Shown one piece after another: positions 21,355-31,920 of a stretch of DNA of 64,000 nt. The stretch spans positions 404,792-468,791 of the forward strand of contig CAUYUJ010011192.1 in assembly GCA_963575745.1 (NCBI GenBank), written 5' to 3'. The DNA comes from Prorocentrum cordatum. Lineage: Eukaryota > Sar > Dinophyceae > Prorocentrales > Prorocentraceae. Within the stretch, counting starts at the first letter, position 1. Every line of letters begins with the position of its first letter. The position numbers and the translations under genes are program-made. The notes below the pieces were generated by a model, which worked only from the letters and a program-made list of their open reading frames with translations, ran no database searches and was not told where the DNA came from.

Positions 21355-22990
21355 TGGCGCGGATGGGCGGGAGAGGGGGGCCTCGCTGCCAGACGACAGC
21401 TGCCGCGCGAAACGCGCCCATCCTCGCGCCCCTGGAGTCCGCCGCATGCGAAACCACACTCGCCAACCCAGACCGCAAGGCACGATTCTGTCGGCGCAAC
21501 CGTGGAGTGGGCTGTGGAGGAGCCGCTGCCATCGAAATTTGACGCCACAGCGGCACTGAAACACACTCTACGAAATTCGCGAGACGTTCTGTCGGAGGAA
21601 AATATGCATGCCAGGGGATCTACCGCCGCGCGACATAACTGACCATCCTCGCGCCCCTAGCGTCGACCGCGTAAAGAAAACGCACTCGCCAACTCAGCCA
21701 GCAAGGAACAATCCTGGAGCGGTCATTGAGGGTGTCCTTTTTCTTGGTTCGATGCTCGACCTGTCCAAGGCCTCCCACGCGCTCGCGTTGAGTCGGAAAG
21801 AAAGCCGCGCGTGTTTTGTGTTTTTTCTTTTTGCAAAAAAAAAAACTGGCTTCAAAACCTCCACCGCCGCGCGCTGGGACAGCTGCGCGTTGCGAGTTCT
21901 GGCTCGCATGGGTTTTGTCCGAGATCCCCTGCAATGTTGCGGCTTGGACGGGGCAGCGATCCGCCTCGCTAATCCCTTCCCTTCTCTAACGCCCCCTCAT
22001 CCCCCCCCCTTTCGCCATGCGCGCATCGCGGGGCCTCAACTTGCGGGCGCATGATTCCGTGCACGGGTGAGACTCGCCGCAGCGCGTCGGCAATGCGGCA
22101 TCGACCTGCGCTTGCAAGACGTCGCACACTTTCTTCGACAAGGATGCCACATTAGAATATGAGGGGGACGCCCCCACGTATATAGACATGTGTCTAATTG
22201 TATATACATATATATAAACTATATATATGTATATATGTGTGTATATATATGTATGTATATATATATATACATATGTATACATATATAATATATATATGTA
22301 TATATATATATATAGATGGGGGCGCCCCTGTATCATCTGATGGTGCATATGTCCATCACTGCACTCGCAACAACTAATTGAAAGCTGGTCGTGGCCGGGA
22401 ACAGGGCGCGTTGCGGCTCGCTGCTCCCCAGTCTTCGGCCCCGTGGTGAGCATAACCCGATGGGGCGGAAAGTTGCTTGGTTTGCATATGCGCACCCGCG
22501 TGCTCTGCTGCTTCTATAACTCGAGCAAGCGCGGGTCGCTCGCGGAAGCCCCGAGACAATCTGCTTCGAAAGAGGCCGCGGGGGAGCCCTTTGTAACGAA
22601 CAAGGCAACACTGAGCACTCCGCCCAGCGGTTTCTCAACCACCGAATCGACCACTCAGGGCAGACGCCCGCGCCATATCCGCCTGCGGCATCGAAAGAAC
22701 GCGGGCGCCGTCGGGCAACGCGCGGGCGAAGGATGGTGTCGGGCGTGTCAATGGCACCAGCCCGACCAGACAATTCGGAACCAGGCCGTAGAATTCGAGG
22801 CCCTTGGGAGGGTATCTCTGCATCCAATAACACAAAAGAAATGAAGAATGGAACAATCCGCATCCGGATTTGGCACGCAGGGCCTTTGGCTATTCACTTT
22901 CCGTTCTGGGCTCCGCGGGATCTGCGGTCATGCGCTTGCCGCGCTGGGATCCGGAAGCCGCCGGCGCCTCAATAGCTATGTGGAAGGAAG
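21355..22990. repeat. Dispersed repeat R, copy 2
   Basis: Collinear with copy 1 (18985-20575) and visibly the closest pair in the family; long runs around 21420-21600, 21840-22100 and 22340-22620 are nearly identical. It has an AT microsatellite of its own (about 22184-22315) between the two GC boxes. The downstream end runs into a long CT microsatellite. Confidence 0.88.
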
Positions 22991-23010
22991 ATGGGAGAGA
23001 GGATAAGCAT

Positions 23011-23040
23011 CTCTCTCTCTCTCTTTCTCTCCCTCTCTCT

Positions 23041-23137
<97 letters not shown>

Positions 23138-23152
23138 ATATATATATATATT
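23011..23152. repeat. (CT)n followed by (TA)n microsatellite
   Basis: About 120 bp of nearly pure CT (23011-23134) is joined to (TA)n (23135-23152), at the edge of repeat R copy 2. Long Ser-Leu or Arg-Glu reading frames across it are artefacts. A purine-rich GGGGGAGG stretch lies at 23210-23290. Confidence 0.95.
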
Positions 23153-23491
23153 CCCACGCCCTCGCCAGCGCGTGGTCGCGGTCGCGGCGAGGCAGGCGAG
23201 AAGCCAAGCTCGGGGGAGGAGGGGGGGGGGGAAGAGGTGGGGGAGGGGGAGAAGACGGGGGGGGCGGCGGGGGCAGAGGGGGGCGAGGAGGTGGAAAGAC
23301 GCTGGAAAAGGAGTTGCACCTCGAGCCAGCCTCACTCCACGCGTTTCGGATCGCCCTCCTCGGATTCCAAGCCCTTCTCGTCGCCTTTGGGATCCTTGCA
23401 GGGCGGTGGGGGCTGAGAACTCGCCCTCCCGCGCGGGCGCTGCAAAATCTTGCGTTCGATGTGATCGGACAAGCACGCCTTCACAACCGCC

Positions 23492-23870
23492 TCAAGATAG
23501 CCCACCCGACATTAAGTCAAATACAACTTTCTTCAGCTCACGGTTCTGCCTCGCGGATTCGCCCATGTCTTTTGCCCCCTGCAACATCTCCAAGTTTGAG
23601 CGGCTGCATGCTGTGCACGTAGCCTCCAGCGCTGACCGCAAGCAATCCTCAAGTCCATCGTCCATGTTCTTGTCCTTGCATTTGTCCTTGCCTGCGCCTT
23701 TCTCTGCCTGCAAGTTTTCATTGCCTGCGCCTTTCTACGCTGGTGGCGAGCGGGATCGGTCGCGGGGGCCATCGGGCATCGACAACAATGGTTTCGAACG
23801 AGGCCCTGACATGCGCGCTGGGCGCGCCGAGAGTACTCGAGCCAATTCGGTCACTCACGGAAGGGGTCTG
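23492..23870 (-). pseudogene. KGAGKG-type unknown protein fragment, copy in R3
   Basis: The minus strand encodes MSGPRSKPLLSMPDGPRDRSRSPP, then a TAG, then KGAGNENLQAEKGAGKDKCKDK and a C-terminal helical part (LRSALEATCTACSRSNLEMLQ, KDMGESARQNRELKKVV). The same protein is encoded without the stop at 25590-26110. RS-rich and KG-repeat termini are common in dinoflagellate proteins of unknown function. The TAG sits where the other copy reads GTAGAG (Val-Glu), a local base rearrangement. Function unknown. Confidence 0.55.
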
Positions 23871-23929
23871 AGAATCAACGTCATATGGAATATCCCAGCC
23901 CACGAGGTTCAACTTTGGGGCATCGCCCT

Positions 23930-25270
23930 CGTTAGTTGTTTTCGCTCTCTTTCGGCGCCAGAACGTCCACGTTCGCGACTTGTCCGATGGCCTCAACACG
24001 CGTTCGGGCACGGCGCCCTCCAGGACACCCCCGAAATACCCAAGGAACAAAAACCGCGCGTGTTTTTTTTTCCCCTCATCTCAAACCTGCCACCGCCGAT
24101 CACTGGCACGCCCGCAAGATGCGAGATGATTCTCGCGCTCCCTCCCCAGGACCCAGGGAAGGAGATCTCTCCCCAACGCAGGCCGCGAGACGCGATTATT
24201 CTGGCGCAACCTTGGAATGGACTGCGGGAGCGCCGTTGCCATCGGCATGTTGACCACGACAGCAATGGAGCAACCCAGCAAATAAAAACAAGTGGTTTCT
24301 GATAGGCGGGAGAGGGGGCCCGCTGCCAAAGGGGCAGCCGCCGCGCGAAGCGCGCTCGCCCTCGCGCCTCTGGAGCCAACCGCATGCCGAAACCACGCTC
24401 GCCAACCCAGACCGCAAGGCGCGATTCTCTGGGCGCAACCTTGGAGTAGACTCCGGAGAAGCCGCCGCCATCGAAATCTGACCCACAGCGGCGCTGAAGC
24501 ATCCCAACGATTTTCGCATGGACGTTCGGAGGAAGGTCTGGGTGCCAGGAGATCTACCGCCAGCCGCATGCAGAAAGCGCATTCGATAACCCAGCCCGCA
24601 GGGAACAATCCTGGAGCGGCCGTTGGGGCGTGGACTTCTTTTGGGATTGATCCCCAACGCGTCCACACTCTCCCACGAGCCTCTGGAGATGCAGCCCTCC
24701 AGGAGGCACTCGCGCTGGCGGAAAACACCGCGCGTGGTTTTTTTACTGGATTCAAAAGCTCCACCGCCGCGTGCTGGGACATCCGGCACTGCGAGTTCAG
24801 CCTCGCATGGCTGCTTTGTCGGAGCCCCCCTTCCACCGTTGCGGCCTGGACGAGGCAGCGCCCCGCATCACTAATCCCCCCCTTCTCTAAATCCCCCTCA
24901 TCCCTCCCCCTGCCCCCCCGCGCGCATCGCAGAACGTCAACTCGCGGGGGCATGATTCCGTGCACGGATGAGCCTCTCCGCACTGCATCGGCGAAATGCG
25001 ATGTTTACCTGTGCTTGCAAGACGTTGCACAGTATCTTCGAATAGGCTATCACAAACAAACATATGAAGGGTACGCACCCACGTATATATATGCATATAT
25101 ATTCATTGATCGAGGAGAACGTGAATACATATGGAGTACATGTATATTTCTATCTATATTTACGTATGTATAAACGTATACATATATATATATATATATA
25201 TGTTTATATATACATATATACATATATATAGCATACACGTGCCTTTACATATATAGATACATATACATCC
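23930..25270. repeat. Dispersed repeat R, copy 3
   Basis: Starts with the CACGTTCGCGA module shared with 20.58 kb. It continues through GGCGGGAGAGGGGG, CCAACCCAGACCGCAAGGCGCG, GCATGATTCCGTGCACGGATG and a decayed GC box (GAAGGGTACGCACCCACG), and ends in an AT microsatellite (about 25084-25268). Diverged from R1 and R2 but collinear. A 300-codon minus frame (24983-24081) spans it; its peptides recur in the other copies, so it is treated as repeat-derived. Confidence 0.82.
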
Positions 25271-25366
25271 ATGTAAAGTCGGGAAATATTGGCATTCGCT
25301 GCTCGAGGCGAACTAGTATAAAGATAAAGTTCAAGTCCATCGAGCATGGCCTTGCGGCCAACAAAA

Positions 25367-25699
25367 CTACGAAGTGCCTGTCATGTAGAACCTGTGGTCC
25401 CAGATCCTGTGGCCATCGATCCCGACGAAGCTCGCCGTATAGGTCGCCCAAGTTGTACCTGGGGTCCAGCCGTGGAACCGATCGTTGTACTGTAAGTCGC
25501 GGATGTATACGAACTCGTCGTTGTTCTCCGCAATGTACATCCAGCACTTGACGTAGTAGCTCCAGTACCTTGGGCCCCACTGGCTGTCCTCAAGGTTCTG
25601 GCGCCACCACGTTGCGTGGTCCTCTTTCGTACGCGCCCGCTTGGAACGCGGGTAATTCAAACCCTTGTTTAATCTGATCGGAAAAGCAAACCTTCGCAA
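25367..25699 (-). pseudogene. Aromatic-rich unknown protein fragment
   Basis: 110 codons. From ~residue 25 the product is rich in Trp and Tyr (DHATWWRQNLEDSQWGPRYW, SYYVKCWMYIAENNDEFVY, HRIWDHRFYMTG), quite unlike the surrounding repeats, so it is probably real coding sequence. It lies just downstream, in another frame, of the KGAGKG-type protein and overlaps its end by ~110 bp. The two may form one gene broken by a frameshift near 25.65 kb or joined by splicing. No family recognised. Confidence 0.45.
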
Positions 25700-26150
25700 C
25701 CGTCTCCAGGTACCCCACCCAACATGTTAAGTCCAATACAGCTTTTTTCAGCTCGCGGTTCTGCCTCGCGGATTCGCCCATGTCCTTGGTTGCCTGCGAC
25801 ATCTCAAGGTTTGAGCGGCTGCATGCTGTGAACGCGGCCTCCAGCGCTGACTGCAAGCATTCCTCAAAACCGTCGCCCGTGCTCTTGTCCGTGTCTTTTC
25901 CCTTGCCTGCGCCTTTCTCTGCCTGCAAGTTGCCCTTGCCTGCGCCTTTCTCTACTGGTGGCGAGCGAGATCGGTCGCGGAGGCTATCGGGCATCGATGC
26001 AAATGGTTTCGAGCGCGGCCCTGACATGCGCGCTGAGCGCGCGGGGGGCACTCGGGCCAAATTCGACCACTCACGAGAGAGCTGCGAATCGTCGTTGTCC
26101 TCTTCCTCGCCCTCCTCCCCCCCTGCCTCCTCCCGCGCCCTCTTTGGCGC
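25590..26150 (-). CDS. KGAGKG-type unknown protein, intact copy
   Basis: The open minus frame begins upstream in repeat R sequence (first ATG at 26267). The protein-like part starts near 26150: an acidic/basic stretch (REEAGGEEGEEEDNDDSQ), RSRSPPVEKGAGKGNLQAEK with two KGAGKG motifs, then a predicted helix region (FEECLQSALEAAFTACSRSN, ATKDMGESARQNRELKKAV) ending ETVAKVCFSDQIKQ. The copy at 23492-23870 preserves this order. RS and KG motifs hint at RNA binding (inference). The true start and 3' exon are not settled. The downstream aromatic fragment is the best candidate for its continuation. Confidence 0.45.
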   Translation of the reverse strand, partial: APKRAREEAGGEEGEEEDNDDSQLSREWSNLARVPPARSARMSGPRSKPFASMPDSLRDRSRSPPVEKGAGKGNLQAEKGAGKGKDTDKSTGDGFEECLQSALEAAFTACSRSNLEMSQATKDMGESARQNRELKKAVLDLTCWVGYLETVAKVCFSDQIKQGFELPAFQAGAYERGPRNVVAPEP

Positions 26151-26199
26151 GCGCACGCCCCGCTCTCGATATCTCGCGCTGCCCGTTGCGAACGCGGAA

Positions 26200-26830
26200 T
26201 CTGCCGCCGCACGACGGAACGCGACCATCCTCGCGCTCCTGGCGCCAACCGCATGGAGAAAGCACACTCGCTAACCCAGACCGCAAGGCGCGATTATCCT
26301 GGCGCGGCCGTTGGGCGTGGATTTGTTTTGGCTCGGTGCCCGCCCGGTACAAAGGCCCCAACGCGCCGCCGTGAGGAAGCCCGCCAGGAGACGCGCCCGT
26401 TGGGCCGGAGAAGAGAAAAAAACGCGCGCGTTTTTTTGCACGGCCTTCAAAACCTCCACCGCCGCACGATGAGACATCCGCACGCTGCGAGTTCACCGTC
26501 GCATGGCTCTCTTGTCGGCGCCTCCTACAATGTGGCGACTTGGAAAGAAAAGCGCTCCGCATTGCGCATCCCTCTCCGTCTCTGAACCCCCCTCGCCCCT
26601 CCTCCGTTCCCCATGCGTGCGTCACGGCAGCTCAACTAGCCAGCGCATAATTCCGCAAACGCGCGTGGGCCTCGCCGCCGTGCATCGGCGAAGTGCGATG
26701 TCGACCTGTGCAGCAAGACGTTCCACTGCATGTTCGACAAGGGTACCGTATGGAAGCATACGAGGGGGGGCGCCCATGCGCATTCCTGCGATGTGGGGGG
26801 CCGCCCCTGTATCATCTGGATGTGCAAAAG
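26200..26830. repeat. Dispersed repeat R, copy 4 (lacks the AT microsatellite)
   Basis: Contains CCAGACCGCAAGGCGCGATTA, a perfect 22-bp palindrome A7(CG)4T7 at 26416-26437, CCTCCACCGCCGCACGATGAG, and the two GC boxes (26763-26775 and 26794-26807) followed by TGTATCATCTGGATG. Only ~20 bp separate the boxes here, against 90-180 bp of AT repeat in R1, R2, R3 and R5. It is the shortest copy. Confidence 0.8.
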
Positions 26831-26839
26831 TGACGCTGC

Positions 26840-27610
26840 ACACGGGAAAAAACAGATGGAAATCTGCTCGTGAAGCGGCGACAGCCACAGGCCACTGGCC
26901 GAACGCCTGCCACCGCTGACGCACTACAAGAACCCCTCACTAATCCGTTTTGACGGCGCATTCGGCTCCTCCTGGCGCTCGGGGCCGCTCGCAACGCTAG
27001 ACCTCGCAGCCGCGGCGGCGTCGCTCATCTGGGACAGGCTGCCGGCGATTATCTTCGGGTCCTCTCAGACCGCTTCGAATGGCAGGGTACAATGAGCAAC
27101 GTGCAGGATGAAACCGCAGGATCCAACACTGGACATTCTTCACTATTCCGTAATCCCCCTGTTTGGCATCAAGTCCCTTTTGCATTTCTTTCGGTGCCTT
27201 CTTCCCCCGTAGGACACCTCCCTCCGTCATGTATCCTTCATCTTTTCTTCTGCCCCATCCTTCCTCCGTATTTCCCGCCCTCCTTGTGTCGTCCTTCCTT
27301 CTTCCCTCCTTGCTGGCCCTTCTCCTCGCTGTCTTTTCCCATCCTTCCTTTTCTCATTGATATGTCCCCCAGCCCCTTTTCAACAAGGATGCCCGTCTCC
27401 GCCGTCGGGGCCGAGCCGATCTCCTGGGCGATCTGGGTCGCCATGGCCTCGAACCCTCCAGGCGGCAAGCCTGGAGATGCGCCGTGCCAGCTCGCCCACT
27501 TCTGGCGTTCCTCGCTGGGCTGCAGTTCGCTCAGAGTTCGTTCAGAGCCCGATCAGACAAGCAACCAGAAGAATAAAGAGAAATATCGAGAGGGAAAGAG
27601 GACAGGAGAC
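26840..27610. other. Unique stretch, pyrimidine-rich, no recognised gene
   Basis: Between R4 and the Pro/Ala-rich frame. 27.17-27.36 kb is strongly C/T-rich on the plus strand (CTTCCTTCTTCCCTCCTTG). A small minus frame (27468-27238, MPPGGFEAMATQIAQEIGSA) could be the N terminus of something, but no family or splice context supports it. Confidence 0.3.
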
Positions 27611-27615
27611 AACAC

Positions 27616-28671
27616 CTAACACAACAAGGGGAAATACATATGGAACATCAGAAAGCGAATGAGTTCATAAACCCTAATCTCCTTCATCGCACCAGCGAGG
27701 GCGCCACGCTTCTCCCCGCCCTCGAATCCAAAACTGACGCCGTCCTGGAAGCCCTGCGCGTAGGCACTGTGCCACACCGCAGATTCGCTGGACGTCCGCG
27801 CTTTTGTCACCACTGCCGCTGTTGCACCCGTTGCTGAGCCCGTTGCTGCTGCATCTGATGGGGCCGCTGCGTCCGCGGAGGGCGCCGCCGCCGCTGCATC
27901 TGCTGCTGCTGCCGCCCCCGCTGCATCTGAGGCTGAGGCTGCAGTTCGTTTTGGGCGCTTCCTTTCCGGAGGACTGGGAGTCTTTGGGGCCCTTGGCAAG
28001 CCCTGGGCCTTGTGGTCAGCTGGCGGCGGCGCGGGCGGCGCTGGCACAGGCGCTGGTGGCGGCGCCTCTGCTCGCCCGCCACGCTGCCCATTTGACAGAA
28101 GCCAAGTCGACGTTGGCCGCGCCAGCGCTGGGGGCGGCGGCGCTGGGGGCGACGGCGGAAACTGCGGAACTGCCCAGTGCAGCTCACCGCGCGGCTGCCC
28201 GAACTGTGGTTGCGGTGGCGGATGCTGCGGACATGTTGGCTGCAACTCCACAATCAGCCGCGCTGATTGTAGTTCTGGTGGTGGCGGATGCAGCGGGGGC
28301 TTCGGCTGCCGCTGATCGCGCTGGCTCGCTTTCTCTGGTCGAGGTGCCTGTTGTCTCCGAGGCGATGGCTGCAGCGATGGTGCCCTGTGGCAAGGCGCTT
28401 TCTTTTCTCGTATCGGCTGTCGCTGCGGAGCCACTGGCTGGGGTTGGGGTTTCTGCTGCTGCGCAAGTGCTCGCTGTGGCTCCGGGTGTGGCTGTGGCTT
28501 CGCTGTCTGCGGCTGCGCCGAGCGAGTGCTCCCAGTCGCTGCAGACGACGCCCACGGGCCCCGGTTCTCATCGCCGTCGGCAGCAGCAGCGCGCGGCGGG
28601 AGTGCTTGCGCATCGGCAACGGCTGCCGAAGCCGACGCCGACGCGGCGCCCGGCGCCGCCCCATCGCCCAT
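27616..28671 (-). CDS. Pro/Ala/Gln-rich unknown protein
   Basis: 351 codons from ATG at 28671. The N-terminal ~200 residues are low-complexity (PQTAKPQPHPEPQRALAQQQ, PPLHPPPPELQ). SPPERKRPKRTAAS near residue 230 resembles a nuclear localisation signal, then Ala-rich repeats. The last ~60 residues look ordered: ESAVWHSAYAQGFQDGVSFG and GALAGAMKEIR. It sits upstream of R5 on the same strand and in the same relative position as the KGAGKG proteins near R3 and R4. Function unknown. A spurious frame from GCN-rich DNA is possible, but the ordered C terminus argues against it. Confidence 0.4.
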   Translation of the reverse strand: MGDGAAPGAASASASAAVADAQALPPRAAAADGDENRGPWASSAATGSTRSAQPQTAKPQPHPEPQRALAQQQKPQPQPVAPQRQPIREKKAPCHRAPSLQPSPRRQQAPRPEKASQRDQRQPKPPLHPPPPELQSARLIVELQPTCPQHPPPQPQFGQPRGELHWAVPQFPPSPPAPPPPALARPTSTWLLSNGQRGGRAEAPPPAPVPAPPAPPPADHKAQGLPRAPKTPSPPERKRPKRTAASASDAAGAAAAADAAAAAPSADAAAPSDAAATGSATGATAAVVTKARTSSESAVWHSAYAQGFQDGVSFGFEGGEKRGALAGAMKEIRVYELIRFLMFHMYFPLLC

Positions 28672-28789
28672 GCGTCGCTACTCCCGCGGGGGCCAAAAAA
28701 AGGCGCTCCTCATGGGCTGCGCGCTGGAGACACAACGGTTTCGGCATTGGGAAGTTTCTGAAGGGGGACCTGCGTCGAGCATGGCGTCG

Positions 28790-30040
28790 TGACACATCAG
28801 CGCTTGCCGCGCAGAAGACACAAAAAAAACGCACGTGCTTTTGTTTTACTGGTCTCGCAAAGTCCACCGCCGATCGCTGAGACCTCCGCGCGCTGCGAGA
28901 TCATTCTCGCGCGCCCCCCCCCCCCAGGGCCCATGGGGGGAGATCGCTCCCCAACGCAGGCCGCGAGGCGCGATTATCCCGGCGCAACCTTGGAATGGAC
29001 TGCGGGGGCGACCCTGCCATCGGTAGTTGAAGCCACAGCAGCACTGGAACAATCCTGCAAGAAGCGCATGGTTTTCCTGAGGCGCGGGAAAGGGGAGCCT
29101 CGTTGCCAAAGGAGCAGCCGCCGCGCGAAACGCGCCCTTCCTCGCGCCCCTGGAACAGCCGCATGCAGAGCACATTGCCACCCCAGACCGCAAGACACGA
29201 TTCTCTCGGAGCAACTTTGGAGTAGACTGCGGAAAAGCCGCATTCATCGGAACTTGATGTCGCAGGGCACCCGATCACCCCAACGAAACTCGCATGGACG
29301 GTCTTGTCGGAGGAAGGCCTGGCTGCGAAAGGATCTTGCGCCGAACGAGCGTGACCGTCCTCAAGCCCCTACCACGACCGCATAGAGAATGCGCACTCAC
29401 CACCAGGCCGCAAGGAGCGATTATCCTGACGCGGCCATTGGGTTTGGACTTGTTTTGATTTGGTCTCGATCTGTCCGAAGCCTCCATCCAAAGCGCCTCC
29501 GAGGATGACGCCCTCCAAGAGGCACCCCCGTTGGACCGGAGGAAACAAAGAACGCTCGCGGTGTTTTTACTGGCTTCAGAACCTCCACCCTGCGCGGTGG
29601 GACGTCCGCGCGCTGCGAGATCATCCTCGCGCTGCCGTTGTCGGAGTCCTCTTACAATGCTGCTGCTAAGCAGAGACAGAATCTGCATCACTAATCCCTC
29701 CTCCTTTTCTGAACCACCTCATGCCTCCTCCTTCCCCCATACTTGCGCCGCAGCAGCTCAACTCGCCGACGCTTGATTCCGTGCGCGCGTGAGCCTCGCC
29801 GCAATGCGTCGGCGACGTCCGATCTGCACCTGTGCTTCAAGGACGTTGCATTGTATCTTCGACAAAGAAAACACACAAGCCAGCATATGAGGGGGACGCC
29901 CCTACGCATGTATACATGTATATATAAATACGTGTATACATGCACGCATCTGTATATATATATATATCTATATATATACACTTGCGTTGCGGGGGGACGC
30001 CCCTGTATCATCTGGATTATATCTGCGCATGCCCGGCGCG
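28790..30040. repeat. Dispersed repeat R, copy 5
   Basis: Collinear with R3: CACCGCCGATCGCTGAGACC, CCCCAACGCAGGCCGCGAGGCGCGATTA, CCACCCCAGACCGCAAGACACG, then a third sub-copy at 29406 (GGCCGCAAGGAGCGATTATCC). These show a ~225-bp internal period (28957, 29185, 29406). GC box GGGGGACGCCCCT (29890), AT microsatellite (about 29910-29985), second GC box (29991) and CTGTATCATCTGG close the unit. Confidence 0.82.
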
Positions 30041-30089
30041 CGCAAAAACTAATTGAGATCTGCTCGTGACCGCTGTCGCTGGCGCCTCA

Positions 30090-30600
30090 TCATCATCCGC
30101 TGTAGCTGGCGCCGAATGAACACACCACGAGCCAATTCTTGAACCCAAAAACACGCTGTCGAATGGCACCGCGCAGTGCCACCTCTGTGCACGCATGCCT
30201 GCCCATGCTATGTACGCGTGTGTGTACAATATAAGATTGCATGTGCTTCTGTATATATACACATATGTTTGTGTATATATATACACGATCATTAATACAT
30301 ACAAACGTACCAAGTTGCTGAGGGTGGACCTGATGCGAGGCCGCAGCAACCGGCGGCAATTTGGCGCGGCGACATGGGGGGCCAGTGCACAAGAAAAAAC
30401 CACGCGCGAGATAGCGAGAGCCAGATTGTGAATGCTGCACGGACCCCCCCCCCACCCAAGGCCTTCCCAGATATCCCAAGGGGTCGGCGGTGTGGCGTAA
30501 GCCCATGAATCAAACATACGTCGCTGAATTGGGGTCGGCGGCAGAGGCGGCAGCCTTTCGATATGATGTGTTCCGTGATGGTGTTGCCGGCCCTGCTCAA
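30090..30600. other. No recognised gene; flank of R5
   Basis: Mixed sequence with short AT runs (30245-30300) and a C-tract near 30447. A 218-codon minus frame (30673-30017) crosses it and the R5 microsatellite, but encodes Tyr/Ile runs from AT repeats and has no family resemblance. Confidence 0.3.
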
Positions 30601-31640
30601 TATAGTGCAATATGACATGACATGTTGATATGGTTTGCTGTCCTGTTCTGTCGTGGTTACTCCTCTCCTCCACTGCACTACTGCCGTTCCTGTATTCAAA
30701 AGCGGTTCAACCATGTTCCATGTTGTAGCGATCTGTCATGTTATGCTCTATTATGTCCTCTTCTGTTGTCGACGGGCTGGCGTGACGTCGTGACAGCTGT
30801 GACGTTAGATGCGTCGTCTGTTGCGATGCCCCTCTTAACCTATAGGTTGAGTATGCAGTGCTGTGCTCATAGCTGTCACCATATGGATGGAAACGATATG
30901 GTATGATCTGCGTTGCGGCACTATGGTTTTGAATGACATGCTCACGAATTATGCTATAATATGCTCCGTTCCGTGATGCTGTTGACGGCTCGGCTCGGTA
31001 CAATTTGTTATGATCTGCCCTGCTAAGATTTTTAGCAATGCTCTGGTACCTTGCTGTGATAAAGTTTGTGATGCTGTGCCATGATCTGATGTGTCCTACC
31101 ATCGTGGGTGGTGTTACGCTCTGATAGATTAGCTTATGTTGTGGTATGCCGTTTTATGTTAGATCGTGTTATGTTATGCTATTGAATGTGATGCTATGTT
31201 CGTGGACGGCCCGCGACATGCTAGTATGTGGCGATATGCGATACTGTCACGTTATGCTATGTTATGCGATGACATGCAATGGTATGGGATGTTCTGCCAA
31301 GGTGTCTGATGGTTTCCTCGGCTATACTATGTTGTGTTAGGCCGCCTTCTGTTATCCCATGCTTTGATATGATGTGTTATGTATGTGATGGTGGGTCATG
31401 CTCGTCGTTGGCATGATGTTGCTATGATATGATCTATCATGTTATGACATGATCGTGTTATGTTATGTTATCTTCGCGTGTGACATGTTGTGTTATAGCG
31501 TGTTCGCCACTATGCTCTGCTGTCGTCGAATGATATGTTTGGTGACGCTGTGTCATGACATGCTATGTTATGACCATGTATCTTATATCATGCTCGGTTA
31601 TGTTACAGTATGTTGTGTGATATGTATGCAGGGTGGGAGT
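30600..31640. repeat. Degenerate TATG-rich low-complexity tract
   Basis: Loose repetition of TGTTATGCTATGTTATG-like words (for example 31160-31290 and 31440-31620) without a fixed period. Composition is T/G-rich on the plus strand and clearly less GC-rich than its neighbours. Nothing coding is credible. It lies immediately 3' of the SGNH-type gene. Confidence 0.7.
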
Positions 31641-31920
31641 GGCCAGGAGGTCTGTTCTTAACATCTAACGACCCTTGCCTGTCCAAATGGGAACAACGAC
31701 CTTCGAACCGTGTGGGGTGGAGACGGAGATGCAATCCCGTGTCCATGGAAGCGAATATTCACCATCCTACTTGCACCCTCGGCCGTAGATGGCGTAAAAT
31801 CCTTCCTGACCATGGCCAAGCATGTACTTGGCCAAACATCTGGATGCATAGAAAAACCGCCTTCTGCGGATCCGTATCCCCCTCCTCGTTCTGTCCGCAA
31901 TCCACGTCACCTGCCATCCC

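Noticed and set aside
22890-23476. Arg-Glu or Ser-Leu repeat proteins
   Set aside because: Translation of the (CT)n microsatellite and adjacent G-rich tract.
24081-24983. 300-codon minus-strand gene
   Set aside because: Its peptides recur with frame changes in R1, R2 and R5, as expected for a noncoding dispersed repeat; no family signal.
19741-25268. AT-rich microsatellites as organelle-derived inserts
   Set aside because: They are simple TA/CA repeats fixed at one site of repeat R; no plastid or mitochondrial coding sequence is present.
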